A program made the position numbers and the translations under genes. A DNA stretch of 64,000 nt from Myceligenerans salitolerans. GTDB taxonomy: Bacteria > Actinomycetota > Actinomycetes > Actinomycetales > Cellulomonadaceae. The stretch's first letter is position 1. Every line of letters starts with the position of its first letter. Below are positions 7,337 through 17,229 of this stretch, piece by piece. The stretch spans positions 396,699 through 460,698 of the forward strand of contig NZ_JAFMPK010000047.1 in NCBI RefSeq assembly GCF_017349295.1. Reading direction: 5' to 3'. The notes under the pieces are model-generated. The model ran no database searches. It was not told the DNA's origin and saw only the letters and a list, made by a program, of their open reading frames with translations.

Positions 7337-9073
7337 TCACGTGGTTCCGGGCGAGCGCTCGTCGTCCTTTCCACGGGCCGTCCCCGCGGGACCGGGGTCC
7401 GGCGACGGTTCGGCGGCCGGCGACGGCCCGGCGGTGCGTCCCGCGCCACGGCGCGAGAACCGGCGGCGCGGCGCCAGCTCCCCGAACTGTGCCTCCAGTG
7501 CCGCCCGCCGCTCGTCACCCAGGCCCTTGATCAGGCTGAACATCATGAGGAACACGAGGACGAAGATGGGCAGGCCGATCACGGTGATCACCTGTTGCAG
7601 GGCCCCGAGCCCGTCCTGGCCGGTGACCCCGCCGAGGATGATGAGCGACGCCGCGAGCGCACCCTCGCTGACGCCCCAGAAGACACGCTGCCGCACCGGG
7701 CCGGCGTCGGAGCTGCCGACGCACAGCATGTCGACGACGAGCGACGCGGAGTCCGACGACGTCGCGAAGAACAGCGCGACCACGACCACGGCGATGCCCT
7801 GGACGAGGGTGGCGGCAGGGAAGTTCTCGAAGAACGTGAACATGGCGAGCGCGACGTCCTGGGACACGGCCTCCGACAGTTCGCCACCGCTCCCGCCGAT
7901 GCCGTCGATGCGCATCGCCGACCACCCGAAGACGACGAACCAGACGAGCGTGAACAGGGAGGGCGCGATCAGCACGCCGCCGATGAACTGGCGCACCGTG
8001 CGGCCGCGGGAGATCCGCGCGAGGAAGACGCCCATGAACGGCGCCCAGGTGACGGTCCACGCCCAGTAGAAGACCGTCCAGCCACCCTGCCAGCCCCAGC
8101 CGCCGTCCTTGGTGAACTGGGCCATCGAGTCGTTCCAGAACGCCAGGCGCACCAGGTCCTGCAGGTAGAGGCCGAAGCTCTCGAAGATCTGCCGCAGCAG
8201 GAAGACGCTGTCCTGGAAGAACACGAGCACGAAGATCATCAGGCCCACGGCCAGCATGATGTTGATGTTGGACAGGACCTTGACGCCCTTGTCGAGCCCC
8301 GCGACGATCGAGGACACCGCCGTGATGGTGAGCACCGTGATGATGCCGACCTGCAGCCAGGTGTTGTTCGGGACGCCGGGCAGCAGCGCGTTGATGCCGG
8401 CACCCACCTGCGACGTGCCGAGGCCCAGCGACACCGCGAGACCGAACAGCGTGCCCAGCACGGCGAAGATGTCGATCGTCTTGCCGATCGGGCCGTGGAT
8501 GCGTTCCTTGAGGAAAGGGTAGAACACCGAGCTGACGCGGAGCGGCAGCTTGTACCGGTAGACGAAGAACCCGAAGGCCAGGCCGGGCAGCGTGAAGATC
8601 GCCCAGGTGTGCAGGCTCAGGTGGTAGAGCGAGATCGACATCGCGTCACGCGCGGCCTCGACCGAGTACGGTTCGACGCCGGCGAACGGCGGCGCGGCGA
8701 AGTGCGACATCGGCTCGGCCACGCCCCAGAACATCAGGACCGTGCCGATACCGCCGGCGAACAGCATCGCGAACCACGACAGGTTCGAGTACTCGGGCCG
8801 GGAGTCGTCGCCACCCAGGCGCAGATGGCCGTAGCGACTGAGCGCGACGTAGGCGAGGAAGATGAGCCATACCGTCACGCCGAGGATGAAGAACCACCCG
8901 AGGTCGGTGACGATCCAGTCCCGCAACGCTCCGAACACCGTGCCGATCCGGTTGGGCAGCACGAGCAGCAGGAGCAGGAACAGCACCATGAGCGCTGCCG
9001 AGACGAAGAAGATGACGGGATTCGTCCGCAGCCCCAGCTTCGTCGCGAGGGCGTCGAGTTTACGCTCGATCAT
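7337..9073 (-). CDS. BCCT family betaine/carnitine/choline transporter
   Basis: A 578-residue secondary transporter with about 12 transmembrane helices. The family signature lies in the aromatic stretch G-G-W-T-V-F-Y-W-A-W-T-V-T-W-A-P-F-M-G-V-F-L-A-R-I, which includes the tryptophan box binding quaternary amines. A glycine-rich G-I-G-T-V-L-M-F-W-G-V-A-E-P segment precedes it. The C-terminal tail is charged and Pro-rich, a place where BetP-like carriers sense osmotic stress. It probably imports glycine betaine or a relative, coupled to sodium or protons. The ATG at 9073 opens M-I-E-R-K-L-D and is preceded by an AAAGG element. It is monocistronic and divergent from a sugar-kinase-like gene. Confidence 0.92.
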   Translation of the reverse strand: MIERKLDALATKLGLRTNPVIFFVSAALMVLFLLLLLVLPNRIGTVFGALRDWIVTDLGWFFILGVTVWLIFLAYVALSRYGHLRLGGDDSRPEYSNLSWFAMLFAGGIGTVLMFWGVAEPMSHFAAPPFAGVEPYSVEAARDAMSISLYHLSLHTWAIFTLPGLAFGFFVYRYKLPLRVSSVFYPFLKERIHGPIGKTIDIFAVLGTLFGLAVSLGLGTSQVGAGINALLPGVPNNTWLQVGIITVLTITAVSSIVAGLDKGVKVLSNINIMLAVGLMIFVLVFFQDSVFLLRQIFESFGLYLQDLVRLAFWNDSMAQFTKDGGWGWQGGWTVFYWAWTVTWAPFMGVFLARISRGRTVRQFIGGVLIAPSLFTLVWFVVFGWSAMRIDGIGGSGGELSEAVSQDVALAMFTFFENFPAATLVQGIAVVVVALFFATSSDSASLVVDMLCVGSSDAGPVRQRVFWGVSEGALAASLIILGGVTGQDGLGALQQVITVIGLPIFVLVFLMMFSLIKGLGDERRAALEAQFGELAPRRRFSRRGAGRTAGPSPAAEPSPDPGPAGTARGKDDERSPGTT

Positions 9074-9294
9074 GGATGGACCTTTCGTCACTGATCGCGC
9101 CGGAGGGGTCCGGCGCTCTGGCAGCGCACCAGCCTGGCAGCACCGGGGAGGTATGTCGCGCATTTACCGGATCTCCGCGAGTCGCCCCGCGACACACCAG
9201 AAAGTCGCTGCCGCTGGTGGCACTTCGACGGGAAACTGTCGTCTTTTCATCGTTTCGTGTCGCGGTGTCCGGTTCACCGTGCCACGATCGGGAT

Positions 9295-10335
9295 ATGCGC
9301 GCAGGGCCTGCTCCGGCAAGCGCGTCCGGCACGAGCGAGCACCACGACGTCACCCTGGCCTGGGAAGTGGGCATCGACGTCGGAGGGACCGGGTCACGGT
9401 TGCGCGGTGCGCCCGTGGGGCCGGACGCCGGCTCCACCGAGCCCATCGACCTCACCGGCGACCCGGTCCGCATCGTGTCGCGCCGTTCCGACGCGCCCGA
9501 CGTCGTCGGTGATCTGTGCCGCCGCTTCACCGAGAAGGCCGGGCAGGGCACGACGACGATCGCCGCCGCCGTCGGCATGCGCGGCCTGCGGTCCATGACG
9601 CTGTCGCGCACGCTGAACCCCTACGACGTGCACGACAGCCTCACCGCGGCGCTCGGTGCCGGCCGGACCGCGGTCGCGAGCGACACCGTGACCGCACATC
9701 TGGGCGCGCTGCGAGGCCGCAGCGGTGCGACGCTCAACGTCGGGTCGGGAGCGGTCGCGATCGGCGACGACGACCTGGGCCGCCTGCACATCGCGGACGG
9801 ACTCGGACCGCTGATCGGCGACAACGGCGGCGGGTCGTGGATCGGCGAGGAGGGCCTGCGGGCGGCGGCACGCGCCAGCTACCACGACACCCGCGGCTCG
9901 AAGCGGCTGCTCCACGAGGCCACCGCGACGCTCGGCCCCCCGGAGACGTGGGAGTCCAAGTTGCGCGACGCACCCGACCGGGTACGCGTGCTCGCCGAGT
10001 TCGCCCCGGTGGTCGTCCGCGCCGCGGCGGACGGGGACATCGTGTGCCAGAAGATCCTGGCCGGCTCCGTCCAGCTCCTGACCGACTGCCTCGCGGCCGT
10101 CCTGTCCCGGCCCGGCGTACGGCAGGTCGCCGCGACGACCGGACAGCTCATGGCCGTCGACTCGCCGCTGCGCGCGGCCGTGCACGGCCTCATGCCGGTC
10201 AAGCGGGTCGGCGTCGAGCTCGTGGACGCCGCCGGCACCCCGCTCGACGGCGCACTGCTGCTGGCCCGGCGGCTCGTGGAGGACCCGGAGTTCCCGTCCT
10301 ACCGGCCGCTGCTGACCGTACGGACCGCCGAGTAG
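9295..10335 (+). CDS. BadF/BadG/BcrA/BcrD-type ATPase, N-acetylglucosamine kinase-like
   Basis: A 346-residue member of the ASKHA kinase superfamily. The phosphate-1 motif G-I-D-V-G-G-T-G-S-R is at about residues 26-35. The second phosphate motif is in G-A-T-L-N-V-G-S-G-A-V-A-I, followed by the D-N-G-G-G-S-W-I-G-E-E-G-L hinge typical of GlcNAc kinase-like BadF proteins. It probably phosphorylates an amino sugar such as GlcNAc from cell-wall turnover. No transporter or hydrolase is adjacent, so the substrate is an inference. The ATG at 9295 was chosen over longer frames because it starts close to the conserved core. It is monocistronic. Confidence 0.82.
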   Translation: MRAGPAPASASGTSEHHDVTLAWEVGIDVGGTGSRLRGAPVGPDAGSTEPIDLTGDPVRIVSRRSDAPDVVGDLCRRFTEKAGQGTTTIAAAVGMRGLRSMTLSRTLNPYDVHDSLTAALGAGRTAVASDTVTAHLGALRGRSGATLNVGSGAVAIGDDDLGRLHIADGLGPLIGDNGGGSWIGEEGLRAAARASYHDTRGSKRLLHEATATLGPPETWESKLRDAPDRVRVLAEFAPVVVRAAADGDIVCQKILAGSVQLLTDCLAAVLSRPGVRQVAATTGQLMAVDSPLRAAVHGLMPVKRVGVELVDAAGTPLDGALLLARRLVEDPEFPSYRPLLTVRTAE

Positions 10336-10417
10336 CTCAGGGGGGGCGCACCGTTCCGCGGCCGCGCGGGTACCGGCGACGCTCCCCGACACGCCGCCCG
10401 GCCGGCCTCTCGCCGGC

Positions 10418-10885
10418 TCAGCGCCTCGGCCGGTCCGTGACCCACAGGTGAATGGTGCCCTCGGCGACGACGGTGCCGTCGTCGCGGCGGGCGGTGACCG
10501 TGACGGGTACGTCCGGGTCGTCGGCGAGCCAGCGCGCCGGGTCGCACTCGGCGGTGCACGTGATGTCCGACGTCGATTTCGCCGTGTACGCGACGTCCAT
10601 GCCCTTGGGCAGCCACCGCTTCGAGTCCGGGACGGTGGCCTCGGCCATCGCGCCCATCGCGGCCTCGAGCCCGTTGCACACCGCGATGGCGTGGACGGTG
10701 CCGATGTGGTTGAGCACGGCCCGCCGCTTGCGGATCACGAGCTCGCCGTACCCCGGCCGCACCTCGACGAACCGTGGGCGGATCGTGCGGAAGTACGGGG
10801 CCTTGAACCCGTAGCCGATGCCGAAGACCCGCTTGCCGAACGGCTTGTCGGCCAGCTTCCGCCACATCGTGTACAGCTCTGTCAC
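10418..10885 (-). CDS. DUF4442 hotdog-fold thioesterase-like protein
   Basis: A 155-residue hotdog-fold protein of the DUF4442 family. Its recognisable segments are the opening Y-T-M-W-R-K-L, G-F-K-A-P-Y-F-R-T-I-R-P-R-F, the hotdog helix region L-N-H-I-G-T-V-H-A-I-A-V-C-N-G-L-E-A-A-M-G and a closing beta strand. Members are annotated as putative acyl-CoA or acyl-ACP thioesterases, mostly untested. The GTG at 10885 fits the conserved N-terminus. It ends convergently with the BadF gene and is divergent from the methyltransferase gene; the short divergent gap could hold promoters for both. Confidence 0.82.
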   Translation of the reverse strand: MTELYTMWRKLADKPFGKRVFGIGYGFKAPYFRTIRPRFVEVRPGYGELVIRKRRAVLNHIGTVHAIAVCNGLEAAMGAMAEATVPDSKRWLPKGMDVAYTAKSTSDITCTAECDPARWLADDPDVPVTVTARRDDGTVVAEGTIHLWVTDRPRR

Positions 10886-10983
10886 GAGGCGTGACTCTAC
10901 CGTCCCGCCGCACCGCGGCCGCCCACCGCCGCACCGCCCCCGGGGTCCTGGACACGGCGGCCGGACCGTGCCAGCCTGCCCGC

Positions 10984-11610
10984 ATGGAATCCCGCGCGAC
11001 GTCGAAGCAGCGCCGGCTCTGGGACCGGACGGCACCCGACTACGACCGCGGCATCGCCTGGTTCGAGCGCAACCTCCTGCGGGACGGGCGCGAGTGGCTC
11101 GGCGCCCGCACCCGCGGGAGCGTGCTGATCGTCGCCGTCGGCACCGGACGCGACCTGCCGTTCCTGCACGACGACGTGACCGCCGTGGCGGGCATCGACC
11201 TCAGCCCGCCCATGCTCGACCAGGCCCGCGCACGCGCCGCCGCGCTCGGCCGCGACGCCGACCTGCGCCAGGGCGACGCGGAGCGCCTGCCGTTCGCCGA
11301 CGCCTCCTTCGACACCGTGACCTGCGTGCTCTCGCTGTGCAGCATCCCTCGCCCCGAGGCCGCCCTGGCCGAGGCGAAGCGGGTGCTGAGGCCCGGCGGA
11401 CGGCTGCTGCTCCTGGACCACATCGGCAGCACCTGGCCGCCCGTCCGCCTGGGCCAGTGGCTCGTGGAGGCGATCACCGTCCCGAGCGCGGGCGAGCACT
11501 TCACCCGCCGCCAGCTCGGCCGGGTCCGGGACCTCGGCTTCGAGATCGTCGAGACCGACCGCTACGGCATGGGCATGGTCGAGCGCGTGCACGCGGTCAA
11601 GCCCGCGTAG
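10984..11610 (+). CDS. Class I SAM-dependent methyltransferase
   Basis: A 208-residue Rossmann-fold methyltransferase. Motif I is V-L-I-V-A-V-G-T-G-R-D-L at about residues 42-53. Next come the acidic G-I-D-L-S-P-P-M-L, the G-D-A-E-R-L-P-F-A-D motif and the post-motif P-R-P-E-A-A-L-A-E-A-K-R-V-L-R-P-G-G-R-L-L-L-L-D-H typical of the UbiE/phospholipid N-methyltransferase branch. The N-terminal D-R-T-A-P-x-Y-D also fits that group. The substrate may be a lipid or quinone but is not established. It is convergent with recQ. Confidence 0.85.
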   Translation: MESRATSKQRRLWDRTAPDYDRGIAWFERNLLRDGREWLGARTRGSVLIVAVGTGRDLPFLHDDVTAVAGIDLSPPMLDQARARAAALGRDADLRQGDAERLPFADASFDTVTCVLSLCSIPRPEAALAEAKRVLRPGGRLLLLDHIGSTWPPVRLGQWLVEAITVPSAGEHFTRRQLGRVRDLGFEIVETDRYGMGMVERVHAVKPA

Positions 11611-11670
11611 GGGACGGTCCGGCGCGCACCGCACGGGGATCGCCACCGTCCGGTGGAGGTGGAGACCCCT

Positions 11671-13551
11671 TCACGCCCCGACGGTCTCCAGGACGCCCGC
11701 GCCGTACCTGGCGAGCTTGCTCTCCCCGACCCCGCTGATGCCGCCGAGCTCGTCCAGGCTCGCCGGGCGGGCCGCCGCGACGGCTCGCAGCGTGGCGTCG
11801 TGGAAGACGACGTAGGCCGGAACGCCCTGCTCCTTCGCGACACCCGCGCGCCAGGCGCGGAGCCGCTCGAACAGGTCGGCGTCCTCGGCCGACAGGTCGA
11901 TGTCCGGCGCGGCCTTCGTCCTCGCCTTCGCCGCCACCCGGGCCCGCGCCCGCTCCGGATCGCGCCGCAGCCGCACCTCGCGGCGCCGGCCCAGGACGTC
12001 CGCACTCGCCTCCGTGAGCAGCAGCGTCCCGTGGTTGCCCTCGACGGCCAGGAGCCCCTGCGCCAGCAGCTGCCGTACCACCGTGCGCCACTGCCCCTCG
12101 CTCAGGTCCTCGCCGACGCCGAACACGGTGAGGTCGTCGTGTCCCCACTGGTTCACCTTGGGCGTCGCCTTGCCGCGCAGGATGTCGACCACGTGCCCGA
12201 CGCCGAACCTCTGGTTGCGCTCACGGTCGAGCCGGTACACGGCCGAGAGGAACTTCTGCGCGGCGATCGTCCCGTCCCACGACTCCGGCGGCGCCAGACA
12301 GGTGTCGCAGTTGCCGCAGGGTGCGGCCTCCTGCCCGAAGTAGTTCAGGAGCTGGGCGCGGCGGCACTCGACCGTCTCGCACAGCGCCAGCATCGCGTCG
12401 AGATGCGTCCCGAGGCGCCGCCGGTGCGCGGCGTCGCCGTCGGAGCCGGCGATCATCTTGCGCAGCTGCACGACGTCGGACAGGCCGTACGCCAGCCACG
12501 CCGTCGACGGCAGTCCGTCACGGCCCGCACGGCCGGTCTCCTGGTAGTAGCCCTCGACCGACTTGGGCAGGTCGAGATGGGCGACGAAGCGGACGTCGGG
12601 CTTGTCGATGCCCATGCCGAACGCGATGGTGGCGACGACCACGAGACCGTCCTCGCGGAGGAACGCGGACTGGTTCCGCGCCCGGACCTCCGCGGGCAGG
12701 CCGGCGTGGTACGGCAGGGCACGGATGCCCTGCGCGGTGAGGAACTCGGCGGTCTCCTCCACGGACGCGCGCGACAGGCAGTAGACGATCCCGGCGTCGC
12801 CCGCGTGCTCGGTGCGCAGGAACTCGAGGAGCTGCTGCTTCGCACCGTCCTTCGGCACGATGCGGTACTGGATGTTGGGCCGGTCGAAGCTCGCGACGAA
12901 GTGCCTGGCACCGGTCAGGTCGAGACGGGTGGCGATCTCCTCGCGCGTGGCCCGGGTGGCCGTCGCCGTCAGGGCGATGCGGGGCACGTCGGGCCAGCGC
13001 TCGTGCAGGTGCGAGAGCTCGAGATAGTCGGGGCGGAAGTCGTGGCCCCACTGCGAGACGCAGTGGGCCTCGTCGATCGCGAACAACGCGATCTCGCCCC
13101 GGTCCAGGAGCCGTACCGTCGAGTCGAGACGGAGCCGCTCCGGAGCGAGGTACAGCAGGTCGAGCTCACCGTCGGTGAAGGCACGCTCGACGGCGCGACG
13201 CGACTCGGCATCCTGCGTGGAGTTGAGGAATCCGGCCCGGACCCCGAGCGCGTCGAGCGCGTCCACCTGGTCCTGCATCAGCGCGATCAGCGGTGAGACG
13301 ACGACACCGGTCCCCCGCCGCACCAACGACGGGATCTGGTAGCACAGCGACTTCCCGCCGCCCGTCGGCATCAGCACGAGCGCATCCCCGCCGGCGACCA
13401 CGGTGTCGACGATCTCCCGCTGCCCGGCGCGGAACCCCTCGTAGCCGAACACCCGGCGCAGGGCCTCGAGGGCAGGATCGACGGCGGTATCGGGCGAAGT
13501 AGCGGCGTCGGCGAGAGTCACGGCCGCCAGTCTAGGGACGGGGACCGACAT
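11671..13551 (-). CDS. recQ: ATP-dependent DNA helicase RecQ
   Basis: A 626-residue superfamily-2 3'-5' DNA helicase for recombination and replication-fork repair. Motif I (P-T-G-G-G-K-S, residues 62-68) and the D-E-A-H box (160-163) are followed by the RecQ loop. The helicase C domain carries [10 protein letters not shown] and the Q-E-x-G-R-A-G-R-D-G motif. The RecQ-Ct zinc module shows four cysteines in C-x-x-V-E-C ... C-G-N-C-D-T-C. A winged helix and a C-terminal HRDC domain complete it ([20 protein letters not shown]). Length is normal for a RecQ with one HRDC. It is a solitary gene. Confidence 0.96.
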   Translation of the reverse strand: MSVPVPRLAAVTLADAATSPDTAVDPALEALRRVFGYEGFRAGQREIVDTVVAGGDALVLMPTGGGKSLCYQIPSLVRRGTGVVVSPLIALMQDQVDALDALGVRAGFLNSTQDAESRRAVERAFTDGELDLLYLAPERLRLDSTVRLLDRGEIALFAIDEAHCVSQWGHDFRPDYLELSHLHERWPDVPRIALTATATRATREEIATRLDLTGARHFVASFDRPNIQYRIVPKDGAKQQLLEFLRTEHAGDAGIVYCLSRASVEETAEFLTAQGIRALPYHAGLPAEVRARNQSAFLREDGLVVVATIAFGMGIDKPDVRFVAHLDLPKSVEGYYQETGRAGRDGLPSTAWLAYGLSDVVQLRKMIAGSDGDAAHRRRLGTHLDAMLALCETVECRRAQLLNYFGQEAAPCGNCDTCLAPPESWDGTIAAQKFLSAVYRLDRERNQRFGVGHVVDILRGKATPKVNQWGHDDLTVFGVGEDLSEGQWRTVVRQLLAQGLLAVEGNHGTLLLTEASADVLGRRREVRLRRDPERARARVAAKARTKAAPDIDLSAEDADLFERLRAWRAGVAKEQGVPAYVVFHDATLRAVAAARPASLDELGGISGVGESKLARYGAGVLETVGA

Positions 13552-13642
13552 CGGTCACCGCCGCCGCGCGACCTGTGGACGACCGCCGGGCACGACGTCC
13601 GTCCCCGCGCCGCGTGTCGGTGCCTCCCGGTACCGTGACCCC

Positions 13643-14539
13643 GTGACATTCAGCGAGGGCGGCCAGTTCGAGGGCGGCCGGGTGCGGCGCGGCGGAGGCC
13701 GGGGCGGCCGGCGGCTCGCCATCGGGGGCGGCGGCATCGGCATCGGCGCGATCGCCGTCGTGCTGGTCTACACGCTGCTCGGCGGCAACCCTGCCGACCT
13801 CCTCGGCGGTGACACGACCGGCGGTGGCTCCACGGGTCAGGAGCAGTACGTGGACAACTGCACCGCGGAGCAGGCCAACACGGACCGTGAGTGCCGCCTG
13901 TCCGCCACGGCACAGTCGCTCGACGCGTACTGGTCCCAGACGCTCCCGGCACAGGCCGGCACCGAGTACGTCGCGCCGGGTGTCGTGAGCTTCACCGGCG
14001 GCGTCGACACCGCCTGCGGCTCGGCGACCAGCGCCACCGGCCCGTTCTACTGCCCGGCGGACCAGACCGTGTACGAGGACGTACGGTTCTTCGACGAGCT
14101 GGAGCAGCGGTTCGGCGCGAGCGGCGGCCCGCTTGGCGAGATGTACGTGACCGCCCATGAGTTCGGGCACCACGTCGAGAACCAGCTCGGCGCGTTCGAC
14201 CGGGCCGACCGGTCCGGAACGGGGGCGGACTCCGACTCGGTGCGGATCGAGCTCATGGCCGACTGCCTCGCCGGGATGTGGGCCGGGCACGCCGCGACCA
14301 CACCGGACCCCGACACCGGCGTGCCGTTCCTCGAACCGATCACCGCACGGCAGCTCGACGACGCGCTGTCCGCGGCCGCCGCCGTCGGCGACGACCACCT
14401 CCAGGAGTCCGCCGGACAGGCGGTGAACCCCGAGGCGTTCACGCACGGGACGTCGAACCAGCGCGTGCGGTGGTTCACGATCGGGTACGAGGGCGGCACG
14501 GTCGACGACTGCGACGCCCTGTCGGCGCGCGACCTCTGA
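13643..14539 (+). CDS. Neutral zinc metallopeptidase, YpfJ/KPN_02809 family
   Basis: A 298-residue membrane-anchored peptidase. The N-terminus is short, Gly/Arg-rich and cytoplasmic, followed by one transmembrane segment (about 27-47). The extracytoplasmic domain then carries the zinc motif H-E-F-G-H at 172-176 and downstream M-A-D-C-L-A-G-M-W-A, which supplies further conserved residues. Late in the domain is the N-Q-R-V-R-W-F-x-x-G-Y-E signature of the family. Several Cys residues outside the membrane could form disulfides. The GTG start yields the typical opening M-T-F-S-E-G-G-x-F-E. Substrates are unknown. Confidence 0.9.
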   Translation: MTFSEGGQFEGGRVRRGGGRGGRRLAIGGGGIGIGAIAVVLVYTLLGGNPADLLGGDTTGGGSTGQEQYVDNCTAEQANTDRECRLSATAQSLDAYWSQTLPAQAGTEYVAPGVVSFTGGVDTACGSATSATGPFYCPADQTVYEDVRFFDELEQRFGASGGPLGEMYVTAHEFGHHVENQLGAFDRADRSGTGADSDSVRIELMADCLAGMWAGHAATTPDPDTGVPFLEPITARQLDDALSAAAAVGDDHLQESAGQAVNPEAFTHGTSNQRVRWFTIGYEGGTVDDCDALSARDL

Positions 14540-14598
14540 CGGGAGACGCCCGCGGCCGGACACGAGAGGAACGGCGCTCGCGAAAGGGGCATCATCGG

Positions 14599-15108
14599 AT
14601 GATGGCCCCAGACCAGAACCCCGATCCGGATGCCCCTCGCCCGGACCGGCAGGAGACCCCCGCGCAGCGCGCCGACCGCAACTGGGTCGAGCTCCTCCAG
14701 GAACTTCGCGTGCTGCAGACCGGCGTGCAGGTACTCACCGGCTTCCTGCTGATCCTGCCGTTCCAGGCCGAGTTCGAGAGCCTGGACGGCTACCAGCGCA
14801 CGGTCTACCTGACCCTGCTCGTCACGTCGGTGCTCGCCACGGCGCTCCTGACGGCACCCGTCTCCCTCCACCGGGCGCTGTTCCGCCGCCGGCTCAAGAC
14901 CTCCGTCGTCGAGACCGGCGACCGGCAGGCCCGGGCGGCGCTCGCGGCGCTCGGCCTGACCCTCACGGGAACCGTCCTGTTCGTGTTCGACGTCGTCGTC
15001 GGCCGCGCCGCCGGGATCATCGCCGGCGGCGCCGTGTTCCTCGTGATCGTCGCGCTGTGGGTCCTCGTGCCCGGCTGGTTGCGCCGTCACGCCGACCCCG
15101 TGGTGTGA
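14599..15108 (+). CDS. DUF6328-like integral membrane protein
   Basis: A 169-residue protein with four hydrophobic segments. The N-terminal amphipathic stretch N-W-V-E-L-L-Q-E-L-R-V-L-Q-T-G-V-Q-V-L-T, then F-L-L-x-L-P-F-Q and a Q-R-T-V-Y segment, are typical of the DUF6328 family, which is common in actinobacteria and of unknown function. Two ATG codons are adjacent (14599 and 14602); either gives the same protein apart from one Met. It lies between the zinc peptidase and a GNAT gene, all rightward, with small gaps, so one transcript is possible. Confidence 0.75.
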   Translation: MMAPDQNPDPDAPRPDRQETPAQRADRNWVELLQELRVLQTGVQVLTGFLLILPFQAEFESLDGYQRTVYLTLLVTSVLATALLTAPVSLHRALFRRRLKTSVVETGDRQARAALAALGLTLTGTVLFVFDVVVGRAAGIIAGGAVFLVIVALWVLVPGWLRRHADPVV

Positions 15109-15123
15109 CGGCTCCGCTACCGT

Positions 15124-15678
15124 GTGCGTGTGACCGAGACCAGACCCGAGCACAGTCCGGCGCTCGCCGTGCGGGCCGCCACCCTGGCCGACGTCGGCCC
15201 CCTGGTCACGCTCGTGACCTCCGCCTACCGGGGCGAGGCGAGCCGCGCGGGGTGGACCACCGAGGCCGACCTGCTCGACGGCGACCGGATCGACCCGGAC
15301 CTCCTGCGCGCCGACATCACGCGCCCCCACAGCAAGGTCCTGGTCGTGGACGACGACGCCCGGCCCCTGGCGTGCGCGCACGTGGCGGTCGAGGAGGGCG
15401 CCGGGTACTTCGGCATGTTCGCGGTGCGACCCGACCGGCAGGGTGGCGGGGTCGGGCGGGCCCTGCTCGCCGAGGCCGAACGGGTGGCACGCGACGAGTG
15501 GGGGCAGACCTGCCTGCGCATGAGCGTCATCGACGCGCGCGCCGATCTCGTCGCGTGGTACGTGCGCCGGGGCTACGTCCGCACCGGACGCGTGAAGCCC
15601 TTCCCGTACGGCGACACCCGCTTCGGCGTCCCGAAACGGGACGACCTCAGGTTCGAGGTCCTGGAGAAGCAGCTCTGA
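15124..15678 (+). CDS. GNAT family N-acetyltransferase
   Basis: A 184-residue single-domain acetyltransferase. Key parts are the R-x-A-T-L-A-D-V opening strand, the long loop with an acidic patch, the central Y-F-G-M-F-A-V-R-P-D-R-Q-G-G-G-V-G-R-A-L-L acetyl-CoA motif (about 98-118), and the C-terminal W-Y-V-R-R-G-Y-V-R-T-G-R. This pattern resembles GNATs annotated as amine or amino-acid acetyltransferases, but the substrate is open. GTG codons at 15124 and 15130 are both possible starts. It ends 15 nt from the convergent der stop. Confidence 0.82.
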   Translation: MRVTETRPEHSPALAVRAATLADVGPLVTLVTSAYRGEASRAGWTTEADLLDGDRIDPDLLRADITRPHSKVLVVDDDARPLACAHVAVEEGAGYFGMFAVRPDRQGGGVGRALLAEAERVARDEWGQTCLRMSVIDARADLVAWYVRRGYVRTGRVKPFPYGDTRFGVPKRDDLRFEVLEKQL

Positions 15679-15693
15679 CACCCGTCGGAGGGG

Positions 15694-17229
15694 TCAGCGA
15701 CGACGCTTCTCCCGGACACGGACCGAGATGCTGATGGGGCTGCCCTCGAAACCGAAGGTCTCCCGCAGGCGGCGCTCGATGAACCGCCGGTACTGCGCCT
15801 CCACGAAGCCCGTGGCGAAGATGACGAACCGCGGCGGGCGCGTCGAGGCCTGTGTCGCGAACAGGATGCGCGGCTGCTTCCCGCCCCGGAGGGGGTGCGG
15901 GTGGGCCGCGACCAGCTCGCCGAGGAACGCGTTCAGGCGGCCGGTCGGGATGCGCGTGTCCCAGCTCGCGAGCGCCTGCTCCAGGGCCGGGACCAGCTTC
16001 TCCGTGTGCCAGCCGGTGTGGGCGGACACGTTGACGCGCGGCGCCCATGCCACCTGCCCGAGGTCCTTCTCGATCTCCCGCTCGAGGTAGGGCCTGCGGT
16101 CCTCGTCCATGAGGTCCCACTTGTTGTACGCCAGGACGAGGGCCCGTCCGGCGTCCACCACCTGGGACAGGATGCGCTGGTCCTGCTCGGTCAGCGGCTC
16201 GGACGCGTCCAGGAGTACGACCGCGACCTCCGCCTTGTCGATGGCGGCCTGGGTACGCAGGCCGGCGTAGAAGTCCGCGCCCTTGGTCAGGTGCTGCCGC
16301 CGCCGGATGCCGGCCGTGTCGACGAACCAGTAGGGCACGCCCTTGATCTCGACGAGTTCGTCGACGGGGTCACGCGTGGTGCCGGCGACGTCGTGCACCA
16401 CGACGCGGTCCTCGCGCGCGATCTTGTTCAGCAGCGACGACTTGCCCACGTTCGGCCGTCCGACGAGCGCCACCCGGCGTGGACCGACCGGTCGCGCCTC
16501 GCCGTGCTCCGACACCTCGGGCAGGGCGGCCATGGCGGCGTCGAGGAGATCACCGGTGCCGCGGCCGTGCAGGCCGGAGACCGGGTACGGCTCGCCGAGA
16601 CCGAGGGACCACAGGGCCGCGGCGTCCGCCTCGCCCGCCGCGCCGTCCACCTTGTTGGCGCACAGCACCACCGGCTTGCCGGACCTGCGCAGCATCTCGA
16701 CCACGCGCTCGTCCGTCGAGGTCGCGCCCACCTGGGCGTCGACCACGAACATGACGGCGTCGGCGAGGGAGACCGCGACCTCCGCCTGGGAGGCCACCTT
16801 CGACTCGATCCCCGCGACGTCGACCTCCCAGCCACCCGTGTCCACGAGCGTGAACCGGCGCCCGGCCCACTCCGCCGGGTACGACACGCGGTCCCGGGTC
16901 ACCCCCGGCTGGTCCTCGACGACCGCCTCACGGCGCCCCAGGATGCGGTTGACCAGCGTCGACTTGCCGACGTTGGGCCGCCCCACCACCGCCAGCACCG
17001 GGAGGATCTCCTCCGGTTCGGGCTCCTCGTCGGCCCATTCGGCGTCGAGGAGGGCCGCGTCGTCCTCGTCGAGCTCGAACTCCTCGAGCCCGGCTCGCAG
17101 CGCGCGCTCCCGCGCGACGTCGTCCTCGGTCTCGGTGAGGTCGCCAGGCCCGGGGACGGCGACGGGTGCCGCGTCGTCGGGCTCGCCGGCCTCGTGCGGG
17201 TGTTCGGCCAGGCGCAGGTCGTCGGTCAT
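15694..17229 (-). CDS. der: Ribosome biogenesis GTPase Der (EngA)
   Basis: A 511-residue double GTPase needed for 50S subunit maturation. It has two tandem Era-like G domains, each with a P-loop G-R-P-N-V-G-K-S; the first is at 83-90, the second near 258. Each has N-K-x-D and D-T-x-G motifs, and a C-terminal KH-like domain ends in K-R-R-R. The first 75 residues form an acidic, low-complexity extension common in actinobacterial Der. Its ATG overlaps the cmk stop (ATGA), the last link of a leftward operon. Confidence 0.97.
   Translation of the reverse strand: MTDDLRLAEHPHEAGEPDDAAPVAVPGPGDLTETEDDVARERALRAGLEEFELDEDDAALLDAEWADEEPEPEEILPVLAVVGRPNVGKSTLVNRILGRREAVVEDQPGVTRDRVSYPAEWAGRRFTLVDTGGWEVDVAGIESKVASQAEVAVSLADAVMFVVDAQVGATSTDERVVEMLRRSGKPVVLCANKVDGAAGEADAAALWSLGLGEPYPVSGLHGRGTGDLLDAAMAALPEVSEHGEARPVGPRRVALVGRPNVGKSSLLNKIAREDRVVVHDVAGTTRDPVDELVEIKGVPYWFVDTAGIRRRQHLTKGADFYAGLRTQAAIDKAEVAVVLLDASEPLTEQDQRILSQVVDAGRALVLAYNKWDLMDEDRRPYLEREIEKDLGQVAWAPRVNVSAHTGWHTEKLVPALEQALASWDTRIPTGRLNAFLGELVAAHPHPLRGGKQPRILFATQASTRPPRFVIFATGFVEAQYRRFIERRLRETFGFEGSPISISVRVREKRRR

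Noticed and set aside
10401-10417. GCCGGC hairpin after the DUF4442 stop as a terminator
   Set aside because: Six-base GC stems are expected by chance here and no T-tract follows.
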